A stretch of DNA of 64,000 nt, from positions 62,001 to 126,000 of the forward strand of contig NZ_JAFFSX010000002.1 of the NCBI RefSeq assembly GCF_017948485.1. Direction: 5' to 3'. The stretch is from Streptomyces sp. GESEQ-35. Its GTDB lineage: Bacteria > Actinomycetota > Actinomycetes > Streptomycetales > Streptomycetaceae. Shown here one piece after another: positions 28,957 through 38,350 of the stretch (positions are counted from its first letter, which is position 1; each line of letters begins with the position of its first letter). Under the pieces are notes generated by a model, which searched no databases, was not told the DNA's origin, and saw only the letters and a program-made list of their open reading frames with translations. The translations under genes and the position numbers were made by a program.

Positions 28957-31900
28957 CTACCCCGCGGTGCCGAGGCGCACGCGCACCGCGGTGGTGCCCA
29001 GACGGGGGATCTCCACGAGGATGCCGTCGCCGTCGAGAACGGCGGGGCCGTCGGGGTCGCCGAGATAGGTTGAGCGCTCCGCGCCCGCGACAGGGAAGCC
29101 GTACCTGAGCCGGACCGTCCCGGGACTCGTGGCGAAGGACTGGAGCCTTATCAGGAGGTCGACGCCGTCGTCACCCGGGACCGGGGCCACGTCGCGGATC
29201 GCGACGCGAGCGTCGTCCACGGAGAGCAGCGCGAGTTCGGCCGGCCGGTCCGCGTCGGGCGCACCATGTGCCGGTACGCCGATCAGCGGGTGGTCGACCT
29301 CGTAGGCGGTGCGCACTGCCAGGGCGTCGGCATCGATGCTCTCGCCGCTCCGGCGGACGCCCACCGCGTACCGGAAGGTGGTGTGGAACGCCTGCTGGGA
29401 CGGGAAGTTGGTGTCCCACAGGTTGTTGTGCACCCAGGAATAGACCGTCCCGGCCTGTCGCGGCGCCATCGAGTCGGGGAAGGGCGCGTAGGGCAGAGCG
29501 ATGGTCTCCGGCTGGACCAGCGGCGCGTCCCTGGTGATCCAGGCGACGGGGCCGTCGTCGTCGGCGAGGGAGACGAACGACCTGACGGCACGCATGTGCT
29601 GGGGCGCGCCGGGCACATGCGCGAGGCCGGTGCCGGTCAGCGCGCCCGTGATCTCGTAGTGCACGGTGGGCTGCGACAGCGCGAACGGGAACGCGAGGTA
29701 CGCGCTCTCCTTCGTCATGGTGGCGGGTTTGTCGAACCGGTTGTCGATCACCAGGTGCGAGTCGTCGCGGCCGAGGCTGACCGTGGTGCGGGCCTGGCGG
29801 ACGCCGTCCGCCGCGTACTCGTAGGTAAGGCGCTGCCCGAGAGCGTCGTCGACGCGTTCGAGCAGCACGGCGGGGCGGGCCAGGGTCCGGGAGCCGAGGA
29901 GTTCCAACTCCTCGCTCACCGTGGTCTTGTTGGCCTGGTGGTTGTAGCCGCCCGCGGTGGTGTAGGTGTCGTAGACATAGCCGTTGAAACCGACGACGGC
30001 GTCCTGGTCTACGAGTTCACGGCCGGTGGCCTTCTCGACGAGGCTCGCCACACAGGCCGTGGTCAGGTCGACACGGACGCGCAGGTGCTCGTTCTCCAGG
30101 ATCAGGTCGTCGGCGGTGGGCAGGGGCACCGCGCGGTTCTTGTGCTCGTCGTCCTGGTCGAGGCGGAGCGGCAGCGGTGGTGCCCCCGCGCCGCTGCTCT
30201 CGCCGGTCGCCGTCACGTCCAGCCGTACCAGGCCGAACGGCGGCACGTCGGGCACCTGGATGTGCAGCCACCGCCCGGCGTCCCGGTGGACCGGGTTGGT
30301 CTGCGCCTCCTGGACCACCGGCAGCTCCACGCCCTTGCGGCCGTCCGTCACCGACACCCGGCTCGTGAGCGGGATCCGGCTCTCGCGCAGGAACACCGTC
30401 ACGACCGAAGTGCGCGCGACCGCCGTGGTGTTGACGGCCCAGTACGTCACGTCGGCGGTCGCCGCGGTGGGCAGTACGGCGCCCAGTGCGGCCGAGGCGT
30501 GGTCGAGGAAGGTGTCGGCGTCGTTGTCGCCGCGCAGCGCGTACCCGTACTTCCAGTGCCACTGCTGCTCGCCCGACTCGCCGCCCGCGTCACCGTGGGT
30601 CCACGGGTCGGCGGCGCCCCAGGTGTGTTCGTTGAACAGGGACACCGACCGGTACACCTGGTCGGCGCCACCGCGGGCGGCGGTGGCCAGGGTGGTGGTG
30701 GGGCCCGCGGGGGAGGCCAGGGCGGCGATGCCGTACAGGGTGGCGGCGTCGGTGACGGTGGACTGGGCGCGGCGCACCATGGCCTGGGGCCGGGCGCCCG
30801 AGCCGACGCCCTCGACCCACCAGTCGCCCCAGTCGCCCTCGAAGGCGGGGATGGCACCGCCGAGGCGGGACTCGGCGTCGGTGAAGAAGTCGGTGTTGGT
30901 GGACAGCCGGAGCCTCGGACTCTGCCATGTCTCGTTCCAGCGGCGGACGGTCTCGGCGAGGATCAGCCGCGGCGGCGCGTTGTCCCCGAAGTGGCCCTGC
31001 ACCCTCAGATGCAGCACGTCCCACGGGTAGGGCGCACGCTCCCCCGGAGCGGGGGCCGGCGAGCCGAGGAGTTCGGGCGGGAACGGGTAGGGCCGGGTCG
31101 CGAGCGACGTCAGATAGGCCGGCAGCAGGTCGTCCACCATGGTGTAGGAGGTGTTGAAGCCCAGTACGGGCCCTTCCATGTAGGCCAGGCCGTGCGGACT
31201 GTCGGTCATCCACACCAGCACCTCCTTGCCCGACGGAGCACGCCACCGGAACAGGCGCGGCAACCGTGCCCCGCCGTTGATGGTGGGCACCGAGCGTCCG
31301 GCCCAGTTGTGCGCCACCGACAGATAACGCACGCCCAGGGGGGACAGGGCGTCCGGCAGCCCGGCGACCGAGCCGGGTACGTCGGTCTGCATCGCCGAGC
31401 GGAACTCGATCCCGTACGTGTCCCTCAACTGGCGGGCCGACCGCAGCAGTTCGTGGAGTTCGTCGGTGGAGCAGGTGTCGGTGTGGAGGTTGTACGGCAG
31501 GGCCGTCAGCTCGATCTGTCCGGCGCGGACCCGCTCGATGAACTCCGCGACCCGTTCCGGGGGCCGGGCCGCGGCCCACTGCTCGAACGACCACAGCGAC
31601 TCCACGGCCCACCGGAACCTGGCGTCGTCGGGCCAGCCGTCGGTGACCCGGGTCAGGTCGAGGCAGGAGTCGAGGAAGGACACGTGTTCGCCGAGGACCG
31701 TGCCCTGCGGATCGGTGTAGCCGATGTCCAGGTGCGAGTGGTGGACCAGGTGGATCGTCCAGTCGCGCGGCGGTTCCAGCGCGAAGGCGAGCACCGCCGA
31801 CACCCCGCCCTTGCGGGCGGTGACGCGCACGTCGCGGCGGTCGTGTTCCACAGGGAGCATGAGGCGTGGCCCGCCGGGCGCGGGCAGCACCTCCACGGGC

Positions 31901-32145
31901 ACCCGGCCACGGCCGGCGACGTCCACCTCGAAGGTCCACTCGTCGTGGCCCGGCGCGTCGCCGGAGACGAGGATCCGCACACTGCGCCTGGCACCGGCGT
32001 CGTCGCGCTGAATGAGGTGTTCCGGCAGGGCCCGCAGTTCCGTGCCACCGGCTCGCGCGGTCGCGGCGACGGCGAGGCCGATCATGCTCGTCCGGGCCTT
32101 GTCGGTGGACCAGCGGTGATCGCGTACGAGGGCGCGAGTCGTCAT
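28957..32145 (-). CDS. GH38-family alpha-mannosidase
   Basis: 1062 residues with no signal peptide, so intracellular. The metal-binding HSHLDIGYTDP segment carries the family's His-x-Asp pair, and AMQTDVPGSVAGLPDAL fits the position of the catalytic Asp. C-terminal beta-domains follow. It is the fourth gene of SBP-permease-permease-mannosidase on the minus strand (43 bp after permease 2), so it probably hydrolyses mannosides imported by that transporter. A long open frame on the opposite strand is a codon-bias shadow. Confidence 0.88.
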   Translation of the reverse strand: MTTRALVRDHRWSTDKARTSMIGLAVAATARAGGTELRALPEHLIQRDDAGARRSVRILVSGDAPGHDEWTFEVDVAGRGRVPVEVLPAPGGPRLMLPVEHDRRDVRVTARKGGVSAVLAFALEPPRDWTIHLVHHSHLDIGYTDPQGTVLGEHVSFLDSCLDLTRVTDGWPDDARFRWAVESLWSFEQWAAARPPERVAEFIERVRAGQIELTALPYNLHTDTCSTDELHELLRSARQLRDTYGIEFRSAMQTDVPGSVAGLPDALSPLGVRYLSVAHNWAGRSVPTINGGARLPRLFRWRAPSGKEVLVWMTDSPHGLAYMEGPVLGFNTSYTMVDDLLPAYLTSLATRPYPFPPELLGSPAPAPGERAPYPWDVLHLRVQGHFGDNAPPRLILAETVRRWNETWQSPRLRLSTNTDFFTDAESRLGGAIPAFEGDWGDWWVEGVGSGARPQAMVRRAQSTVTDAATLYGIAALASPAGPTTTLATAARGGADQVYRSVSLFNEHTWGAADPWTHGDAGGESGEQQWHWKYGYALRGDNDADTFLDHASAALGAVLPTAATADVTYWAVNTTAVARTSVVTVFLRESRIPLTSRVSVTDGRKGVELPVVQEAQTNPVHRDAGRWLHIQVPDVPPFGLVRLDVTATGESSGAGAPPLPLRLDQDDEHKNRAVPLPTADDLILENEHLRVRVDLTTACVASLVEKATGRELVDQDAVVGFNGYVYDTYTTAGGYNHQANKTTVSEELELLGSRTLARPAVLLERVDDALGQRLTYEYAADGVRQARTTVSLGRDDSHLVIDNRFDKPATMTKESAYLAFPFALSQPTVHYEITGALTGTGLAHVPGAPQHMRAVRSFVSLADDDGPVAWITRDAPLVQPETIALPYAPFPDSMAPRQAGTVYSWVHNNLWDTNFPSQQAFHTTFRYAVGVRRSGESIDADALAVRTAYEVDHPLIGVPAHGAPDADRPAELALLSVDDARVAIRDVAPVPGDDGVDLLIRLQSFATSPGTVRLRYGFPVAGAERSTYLGDPDGPAVLDGDGILVEIPRLGTTAVRVRLGTAG

Positions 32146-32188
32146 GTGTCAGTTCTCTTTCAGGGTGGTTCGGTTCAGGCCGTGAGCT

Positions 32189-33001
32189 TCAGGCCGTGAG
32201 CTTCAGGCTGTTGACGAAGAAGCGCTGGAACACGAAGAAGAGGACCACGGTCGGCACCGAGGCGACGAGCGCGCCGGCGAGCACGACGGGCGGGCCCACC
32301 GTGCCGTAGTTTCCGCTGAGGTCGGCCAGTGTGGCCGTCACCGGCCGCACGTTGGGGCTGAGCGACAGGGTGATGCCGAACAGCAGGTCGTTCCAGATCC
32401 AGGTGAACTGGAAGATGAACGCGGCCAGCAGCGCGTTTCTGGCCAGCGGCAGGTGGATCCGCAGGAACATCGACAGCCAGTTCACGCCGTCGAGTTGGGC
32501 CGACTCGGAGATCTCCTTCGGCACGGTGATCATGAAGTTGCGGTTGACGAAGAACGCGAAGGGGATCGTCAGCGCCACGTAGATCAGCACCATGCCGTAC
32601 TGGGTGTCGTAGAGGTCGGTGGTGGCGTACCCGGTGAACAGCGGGGACAGGAACGTCTGGAGGGGCAGCACGGTGCCGACGAAGATGAACCAGAACCAGA
32701 GTCCTGGCCGCCGCACCGGCATCACGGCGACGGCGAACGCGGCGAGTGCCGCGATCAGCACGGCCACCACCCCGCCGACCACCGCGTAGATCAGGGTGTT
32801 GAGCAGTCCCTGTCCGACCTCGGCGCTGTCGAACGCGGCGCGGATGTTCGAGAACAACCCGGGGGAGGTGAACCACCACCGGGGGGATCCGGTGTACTGC
32901 TCGGCCGGGGTGAAGGCGTTGACGACGACCAGCCAGGTCGGCACCAGCCACAGTACGGAGATCAGAGCGACCAGAACGCCGCGCGCCGTTTTGCCGGTCA
33001 T
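32189..33001 (-). CDS. Sugar ABC transporter permease (MalG type)
   Basis: 270 residues with about six membrane helices. The inner-membrane EAA loop is ISESAQLDGVNWLSMFLRIH. ATG 33001 overlaps the stop of permease 1 (ATGA). The last 14 bp of coding sequence are repeated directly after the stop (AGGCCGTGAGCTTC twice, 32177-32204). Confidence 0.9.
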   Translation of the reverse strand: MTGKTARGVLVALISVLWLVPTWLVVVNAFTPAEQYTGSPRWWFTSPGLFSNIRAAFDSAEVGQGLLNTLIYAVVGGVVAVLIAALAAFAVAVMPVRRPGLWFWFIFVGTVLPLQTFLSPLFTGYATTDLYDTQYGMVLIYVALTIPFAFFVNRNFMITVPKEISESAQLDGVNWLSMFLRIHLPLARNALLAAFIFQFTWIWNDLLFGITLSLSPNVRPVTATLADLSGNYGTVGPPVVLAGALVASVPTVVLFFVFQRFFVNSLKLTA

Positions 33002-33951
33002 ACTGCCTCCCCCGTCCGCTGCCGCACCTGACGCCGCAGGTAGAGCCAGGAGGCGGCGATGACGACGACCGTCAGCACGACGGAGACGGCCGCGCCGTAG
33101 CCGTACCGGTTGAGGGTGAACGTCTGCCGGTACATGGTCAGCGCGAGCGTCTCGGAGGCCGTTCCGGGGCCGCCCTGGGTGAGCAGCCACACGATGTCGA
33201 AGGTCTTGAGGCTGTTGACGATGGACATGCCCACCACCACGACGGTCATCGGCCGCAGCTGCGGCAGGATGATGCGCAGGAACAGCTGGAGGCCCCGCGC
33301 CCCGTCGAGCCGGGCGGCCTCGACGGTTTCCGAGGGGATGGTCTGGAGCCCGATCAGGAACAGGATCAACGAGGCCCCGGTCGCCTGCCACGTCGTCGCC
33401 ACGATCATGACGAGGGTGTTCATCGGCCAGTGCAGCAGCCACTCCTGCTGCCAGCCGCCGAGCCCCACCGCGCTCAGCGTCTGGTTGACCGCCCCGTCGG
33501 TCCTCAACAGGAACGTCCACAGCAGCGCCGTCGCCGAGCCGGAGAGCGCGTAGGGGATGACCACGGCGGTGCGGGCCACCGCGCCCCAGCGCACCGAGTG
33601 GGTCAGCACCGCCAGGAGCAGGCCCAGCAGCACGGGAAGGACCAGCGTGCCCACCACCCACAGCACGGTGTTCAGCAGTGACCGGCCGAAGTCGGGGTCG
33701 GTGAACAGCGCGACGTAGTTGGACAGGCCGACGAAGCGCGCGGTGACGCCGTTGTCGTCGAAGAGGCTGCGCCATGCGGTGACCAGGAAGGGCACGAGCA
33801 GGAGCACAAGGATCAGTGCCACGGCGGGCGTCAGGAACGCGCCCACCCAGGCGGCGCGACGGCGCTCGGAGCGCGGGTCGGGCCCGGGGGGACGGGGCCG
33901 GCGCGGCCCCGTTCGGCCGGCTGCCGGGTCGGCAGGGGTCAGGACGTCCAC
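32998..33951 (-). CDS. Sugar ABC transporter permease (MalF type)
   Basis: 317 residues, GTG start at 33951 with AAGGAG 8 bases upstream. The start lies inside the binding-protein gene (13-bp overlap). The EAA loop is TVEAARLDGARGLQLFLRII. No ATPase gene is present in the operon; many Streptomyces sugar transporters share the MsiK ATPase. Confidence 0.9.
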   Translation of the reverse strand: MDVLTPADPAAGRTGPRRPRPPGPDPRSERRRAAWVGAFLTPAVALILVLLLVPFLVTAWRSLFDDNGVTARFVGLSNYVALFTDPDFGRSLLNTVLWVVGTLVLPVLLGLLLAVLTHSVRWGAVARTAVVIPYALSGSATALLWTFLLRTDGAVNQTLSAVGLGGWQQEWLLHWPMNTLVMIVATTWQATGASLILFLIGLQTIPSETVEAARLDGARGLQLFLRIILPQLRPMTVVVVGMSIVNSLKTFDIVWLLTQGGPGTASETLALTMYRQTFTLNRYGYGAAVSVVLTVVVIAASWLYLRRQVRQRTGEAV

Positions 33952-35231
33952 ACCTTCCACTCCTTGTCGGCTCGATGCTGCATGTTCGAGAGGGTCTTCG
34001 TCGCCTGGGAGTGTGTGGGGTCGATCATGAAGGCGCTCAGATCCTGGACGTTCCCTTCGATCAGTACGGGGGGCGATGCCTCCCAGTAGCGGATGGCCTG
34101 TGTCGGCCGTTCCCGTCGCACCTGGGCGGCGACCTGCCGCACCGTGCCCACGTTCGGTACGACGCCGGGGTCGGCGGAGGTGTCCCGCAGGAATCCGGTC
34201 CACGCCGTCTGGACGGACGGGTTGAACCAGGCGCGTGCCACGGCGTGGGCGGCGTCGAGCTTGTGGGCGTGTGCCGACACCGCCAGTACACCGCTCTCGA
34301 CGATCACCGAGCGCGCGCCGTCGGGCGGCGGAGGCAGCAGGAAGGCGCCGAGGTCGGCGGCCTTGACCCCGTTGTCGAGGAACGCCCCGGTGTTCCAGGT
34401 GCCGTAGAGGCACATGGCGGTGGTACCTCCCGCGAACCGGGCCGGCAGGTCCGTGGTCGACGCGTCGGGCGCGGAGAAGGCACCCCGCCGGTACAGGTCG
34501 CTCCACAGGGCCATCGCGCGTCGGCAGACCTCGTCGGTGTACGACGCCCTGCCCGCCGTGAGGTCCTGGTAGAAGCGGTGGTCGAGCCCGTTGACCAGCT
34601 GCTGGAACCAGATCAATGACTCCCAGTTGGTCGCGCCGCCGGCGGAGATCGGCGTGATGCCCTTGGCATGGGCGGCGTCCACCACGTCGAGGAACTGCTG
34701 CCAGGTCGTCGGCACGTCCACACCGAGCCGCTCGAAGGCGGGCCGGCTGTAGAAGACCACGAAGTACGACTTGTAGAGCGGGACGCCGTACTGCCTTCCC
34801 CCGTGGGTGAAGGTCGCGCGCAACGCGGTGTCGTCGCTCCAGCCGCGCCGTGCCGCCTCGTCCCAGGCGTCGGTGACGTCGGCGACGATCCCGGAGCGGG
34901 CGATGTCGCGCAGTCGGTACCCGTTCCACCACTTGATGAGATCGGTCGTGGAGTCGGTCCGCGCCGACATGCGCACGATCTGCTGGTAGTTGCTGACGTT
35001 GGGAACCGCCCGTGGCGCGAGCCGGAAGCCGGACAGCGGTCGCAGTCGTCTGCCCGCCGCCTGGAAACCCGGCGACCAGGTGGGGTTGTCGTTGAACACG
35101 GAGACCACATCGGCCGGTGCGGGCCTACTCATCGAACCGCGTGCGCATGCGCTGAGCGCAAGGCCGGCGATGCCTGTGAAAGAGGAGGCCAACACCTTGC
35201 GTCGGCTCATTCCGTGTGGCACGTCGATCAC
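33939..35231 (-). CDS. Sugar ABC transporter substrate-binding lipoprotein
   Basis: 430 residues from GTG 35231; an ATG at 35210 gives MSRRKVLASSFTGIAGLALS then AC, a twin-arginine-like N-region with lipobox LSAC, and may be the real start. The family-1 binding-protein fold is shown by YGVPLYKSYFVVFYSRPAFE and GTTAMCLYGTWNTGAFLDNG. First gene of the transporter-GH38 operon and divergent from the isomerase-like gene; an operator-like palindrome lies just upstream. Confidence 0.88.
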   Translation of the reverse strand: MIDVPHGMSRRKVLASSFTGIAGLALSACARGSMSRPAPADVVSVFNDNPTWSPGFQAAGRRLRPLSGFRLAPRAVPNVSNYQQIVRMSARTDSTTDLIKWWNGYRLRDIARSGIVADVTDAWDEAARRGWSDDTALRATFTHGGRQYGVPLYKSYFVVFYSRPAFERLGVDVPTTWQQFLDVVDAAHAKGITPISAGGATNWESLIWFQQLVNGLDHRFYQDLTAGRASYTDEVCRRAMALWSDLYRRGAFSAPDASTTDLPARFAGGTTAMCLYGTWNTGAFLDNGVKAADLGAFLLPPPPDGARSVIVESGVLAVSAHAHKLDAAHAVARAWFNPSVQTAWTGFLRDTSADPGVVPNVGTVRQVAAQVRRERPTQAIRYWEASPPVLIEGNVQDLSAFMIDPTHSQATKTLSNMQHRADKEWKVWTS

Positions 35232-35316
35232 CTACCTTGTTAAGGTATCGGTAACGTAGTGGCACGCAGGTGGTTTGAGAAGTGGTCGCGTTAACGTATC
35301 TCGCGGGATTGGTGAC
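35232..35316. promoter_or_regulatory. Divergent promoter with LacI-type operator candidates
   Basis: It holds TACCTT-GTT-AAGGTA (35233-35247) and two related sites, GGTAACGTA (35250-35258) and GTTAACGTA (35290-35298), 40 bp apart. The LacI gene in the right-hand operon is the likely regulator of both operons. Confidence 0.6.
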
Positions 35317-37056
35317 ATGGTCGAGAGCTCGCTGGTCAAGGCGGAAGTCCTGAAGTACGAACCGATGCCGTGCTACCCGGTCCTCGCCGACAGGGTCGCC
35401 GTCGGCTGGGCCGAGGCGGCCGGGACGCTTCCGACGGGGACGCGGGTCCTCGCCGTGGACGGCCCCGCGGTGCTGGACTGGGCCGCCGTCGCCGCCGGAC
35501 TGCACGCGGCGTTCGACGACGGGCGCACCCGGGTGGAGATCGCGGACGTCCGGACGGCGGTGCGCGACTGGGAGACGGTGCGGCGGCTCACGGACTCCGA
35601 CGAGCTGCGGGACGACCCCGACTTCGCGAGACTCGCGAGCGGCGACCTCCTCGACCTGATGGACCCGTCGGCCCTGGCGGCGCTCGCCGGCCCGGACGAG
35701 GGCGGCGTGCTGCGCGTCCTGCTCGGGCCCGGCGCCGCGCTCGGGGACGCCGACGTCCTGTGGTGGGTCGATCTGCCGAAGCGTTACGCGGAGGCGGCGG
35801 TCAAACACGGCCGGGGCCGCAACCTTGCGGCGCCCGAGGGCGAGCCGCCGACCCTGCGGCGGCTGTTCTACATCGACTGGCCGCTGCTCGACCGCCATCG
35901 CGACCACATGGCGGGGCGGATCGACCGATGGATCGACGTTACCGATACCGTAAATCCGACGTCGATCCGTGGGCCGGCGCTGCGCGAGACCTGCCGGTCG
36001 CTCGCCACCCGCCCCTTCCGTACCCGGCCGACCTTCAACTCGACGCCGTGGGGCGGGCACTGGGGACAGGAGACGCTCGGTCACAACCCGGACGCGGAGA
36101 ACACGGCTCTCGGCTACGAACTGATCGCGCCGGAGAGCGGGGTCCTGCTCGGCGACGACGCCTCCCGGTGTGTGGAGGTGCCGTTCCAACTCGTCGTCGC
36201 GCTCTCCCCGTTGGACGTGCTCGGCCCGGCCGTGTACGACCTGTTCGGCACGTCGTTCCCGGTCCGCTTCGACTACCTCGACACCGTCGGCGGCGGCAAC
36301 CTGTCCGTCCACTGCCATCCCAGGCCCGACGACATGCGCGGCGTCTTCGGCTGGCCGTACACCCAGCACGAGAGCTACTACCTCATGCGCGCCGGGGCGG
36401 ACAGCAAGGTCTTCCTCGGACTGAGCGAGGGCGCCGACGTCGAGGCGTTCCAGCACAGCGCGCACGCCGCCGACGCGCACGGCACGCCGTTCGACATCGA
36501 GCGGTACGTGCAGGTGTTTCCCGCCGAGGCCGGGCAGTTGTACCTGGTCCCGGCCGGTACACCGCACGGCAGCGGCGAGGGCAATGTCGTCCTGGAAGTA
36601 AGTGCCACTCCCTACCTGTACTCGTTGCGGTTCTACGACTGGCTGCGGCGGGACGCGGCGGACCGGCAGCGTGCCGTGCATGTGGAGCACGCCTTCCGCA
36701 ACCTCGACCCGGCCCGGTCGGGTGCCGCGGTCGCCCGCGAACTGGTCCAGCGGCCCCGGCCGTTGCACGCCGGCGACGGCTGGCACGAGGAGGTGATCGG
36801 CGCGCTGCCCGCGATGTTCTTCCAGGTGCACCGGATAGCCGTCGAGCCGGGCCGCGCCGCCGAGCAGCAGACCGACGGCCGCTTCCACGTGCTGACCGTC
36901 GTCGACGGACAGGGCGCGATCGTCACCACCGACGCCGGGCACCGGCACTCCGTAAACTATGCCGAGACTCTCGCAATCCCGGCGTCGGTCACCGCCTACC
37001 GGGTGCACAATCCAGGGCCGGAGCCGGTCCGGCTGGTGAAGGCACAGGTGGTATGA
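35317..37056 (+). CDS. Class I mannose-6-phosphate isomerase-like protein with an extra N-terminal domain
   Basis: 579 residues against roughly 390 for usual class I enzymes. Residues 1-190 form an extra domain (VLAVDGPAVLDWAAVAAGLH, FYIDWPLLDRHRDHM). From about 240 the cupin-type core has TFNSTPWGGHWGQ, zinc-ligand-like NLSVHCHPRPDDMRG and QHESYYLM, and LYLVPAGTPHGSGEGNVVLE. It would convert mannose-6-phosphate to fructose-6-phosphate downstream of the mannosidase. The extra domain's role is unknown. The stop overlaps the lacI start (ATGA). Confidence 0.8.
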   Translation: MVESSLVKAEVLKYEPMPCYPVLADRVAVGWAEAAGTLPTGTRVLAVDGPAVLDWAAVAAGLHAAFDDGRTRVEIADVRTAVRDWETVRRLTDSDELRDDPDFARLASGDLLDLMDPSALAALAGPDEGGVLRVLLGPGAALGDADVLWWVDLPKRYAEAAVKHGRGRNLAAPEGEPPTLRRLFYIDWPLLDRHRDHMAGRIDRWIDVTDTVNPTSIRGPALRETCRSLATRPFRTRPTFNSTPWGGHWGQETLGHNPDAENTALGYELIAPESGVLLGDDASRCVEVPFQLVVALSPLDVLGPAVYDLFGTSFPVRFDYLDTVGGGNLSVHCHPRPDDMRGVFGWPYTQHESYYLMRAGADSKVFLGLSEGADVEAFQHSAHAADAHGTPFDIERYVQVFPAEAGQLYLVPAGTPHGSGEGNVVLEVSATPYLYSLRFYDWLRRDAADRQRAVHVEHAFRNLDPARSGAAVARELVQRPRPLHAGDGWHEEVIGALPAMFFQVHRIAVEPGRAAEQQTDGRFHVLTVVDGQGAIVTTDAGHRHSVNYAETLAIPASVTAYRVHNPGPEPVRLVKAQVV

Positions 37057-38075
37057 GCGCACATTCGGATGCCGAACAGGCCCTCACCATGAGGGACGTG
37101 GCCGCGCGGCTCGGCGTCAGCCCGATGACGGTCTCCCGCGCGCTGCGCGGTCAGCCCGGAATCGGCGAGGCCACCCGGCAGCGGGTGCTCGCCGAGGTGG
37201 CGGCTCTCGGCTACCGCCCCAACAAGCGTGCCCGAGGGCTGCGTTCGGGCAGTCCCAACGCACTCATCGGCCTGGTCGTGACCAACCTGGCGAACCCGTT
37301 CTACTCCCAACTCGCCGTGGGTCTCGAACAGAGTTGTGTCGGCTATGGCGCACGGGTCGTGCTCGGCAGTACCGGGGAGGACCCGGCCGCCGAACGGGAG
37401 GTGGTGGCCGACCTGGTGGATCGTGGCGTGGACGGCCTGGTCGTCGTCCCGGCCGGTCACGATCACAGCCACCTCGGCGGCGAAGGGCTGCGCGACCTCC
37501 CGGTGGTCCTCGCGGCCAGCCCGCCGATGGGGGTCGACGTGGACTGCGTCCTCGTCGACGACTTCGGCGGCAGCCGGGAGGCGTGCCGCCGGCTCGTCGC
37601 CCGCGGTCACCGGCGCGTCGGCTTCCTCGGTCTGCCGCCGTCGCTGTGGACCGGTTCAGAGCGCTTCCGGGGCTACGCGGTGGCGTTGGAGGAGGCGGGC
37701 ATCGCGCTCGACGAGCGGTACATCAGCCGGCACCGGGGTGACCGAGTGCTCGCGGAGAAGGCGGCGCGCGCCATGCTCGCCCTGCCGGACCCGCCGACCG
37801 CCCTGCTGACCGCCAACAACCGGAACACGATCGGGGCGCTGCGTGCCCTGCAAGGCCGTGCGAAGGACGAGGAGCCGGTCGCCCTCGCGGGTTTCGACGA
37901 CATCGAACTCGCCGACATGCTGCACCTGCCGCTCACCGTCGTCGCCTACGACCCGGCCGAAATCGGCCGGGCCGCCGCGGCGCTGCTGTTCGAGCGCCAG
38001 GCAAGTACTGTCCCGCAGCCGCCGCGGCGCGTGACCATCGCGACCACGCTCGTCGACTACCCGGCAGCGCGGTAG
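37053..38075 (+). CDS. LacI family transcriptional regulator
   Basis: 340 residues. The HTH is TMRDVAARLGVSPMTVSRAL, followed by the hinge RPNKRARGLRSG and a periplasmic-binding-like effector domain (LIGLVVTNLANPFYSQLA, ALAGFDDIELADMLHLPLTV). It is coupled to the isomerase-like gene. It probably represses the two divergent sugar operons. The last 11 codons belong to a 153-bp tandem duplication. Confidence 0.92.
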   Translation: MSAHSDAEQALTMRDVAARLGVSPMTVSRALRGQPGIGEATRQRVLAEVAALGYRPNKRARGLRSGSPNALIGLVVTNLANPFYSQLAVGLEQSCVGYGARVVLGSTGEDPAAEREVVADLVDRGVDGLVVVPAGHDHSHLGGEGLRDLPVVLAASPPMGVDVDCVLVDDFGGSREACRRLVARGHRRVGFLGLPPSLWTGSERFRGYAVALEEAGIALDERYISRHRGDRVLAEKAARAMLALPDPPTALLTANNRNTIGALRALQGRAKDEEPVALAGFDDIELADMLHLPLTVVAYDPAEIGRAAAALLFERQASTVPQPPRRVTIATTLVDYPAAR

Positions 38076-38350
38076 ACGCCGATGACGTCGATGTCGCCGA
38101 TGACGGATTCCGCAGGCCCCGTGCCGCTGCCCGTCGTGCCGGTCCTCGAAGTGGGTGGCTCCCATGTCACCGCGGCGGCCGTCGACCTGGACCGCGCCAC
38201 GCTCGTCGACCACCTGGCAGCGCGGTAGGCGCCGATGACGTCGATGTCGCCGTTGGCGGATTCCGCAGGCCCCGTGCCGCTGCCCGTCGTGCCGGTCCTC
38301 GAAGTGGGTGGCTCCCATGTCACCGCGGCGGCCGTCGACCTGGACCGTGC
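38044..38350 (+). repeat. 153-bp tandem duplication spanning the lacI end and ROK start
   Basis: Unit 1 (38044-38196) and unit 2 (from 38197) share CCACGCTCGTCGAC, GGCAGCGCGGTAG and then the ROK start region; about 88 bp from GATTCCGCAGGCCCCGTGCC onward is identical. 153 bp is 51 codons, so all frames are kept. The near identity indicates a recent event. Confidence 0.95.
38082..38228 (+). pseudogene. Truncated N-terminal copy of the ROK gene
   Basis: 48 codons from ATG 38082 (MTSMSPMTDSAGPVPLPVVP) repeat the ROK N-terminus as far as VDLDRA, then run into a copy of the LacI tail (LVDHLAAR) and its TAG. A product of the 153-bp duplication. It may be translated but cannot be an enzyme. Confidence 0.85.

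Noticed and set aside
29266..32199. A 977-codon open frame on the plus strand opposite the GH38 gene
   Set aside because: It mirrors the GH38 gene codon by codon and is rich in Gly/Arg/Val/His, with no domain; a typical high-GC antisense shadow.
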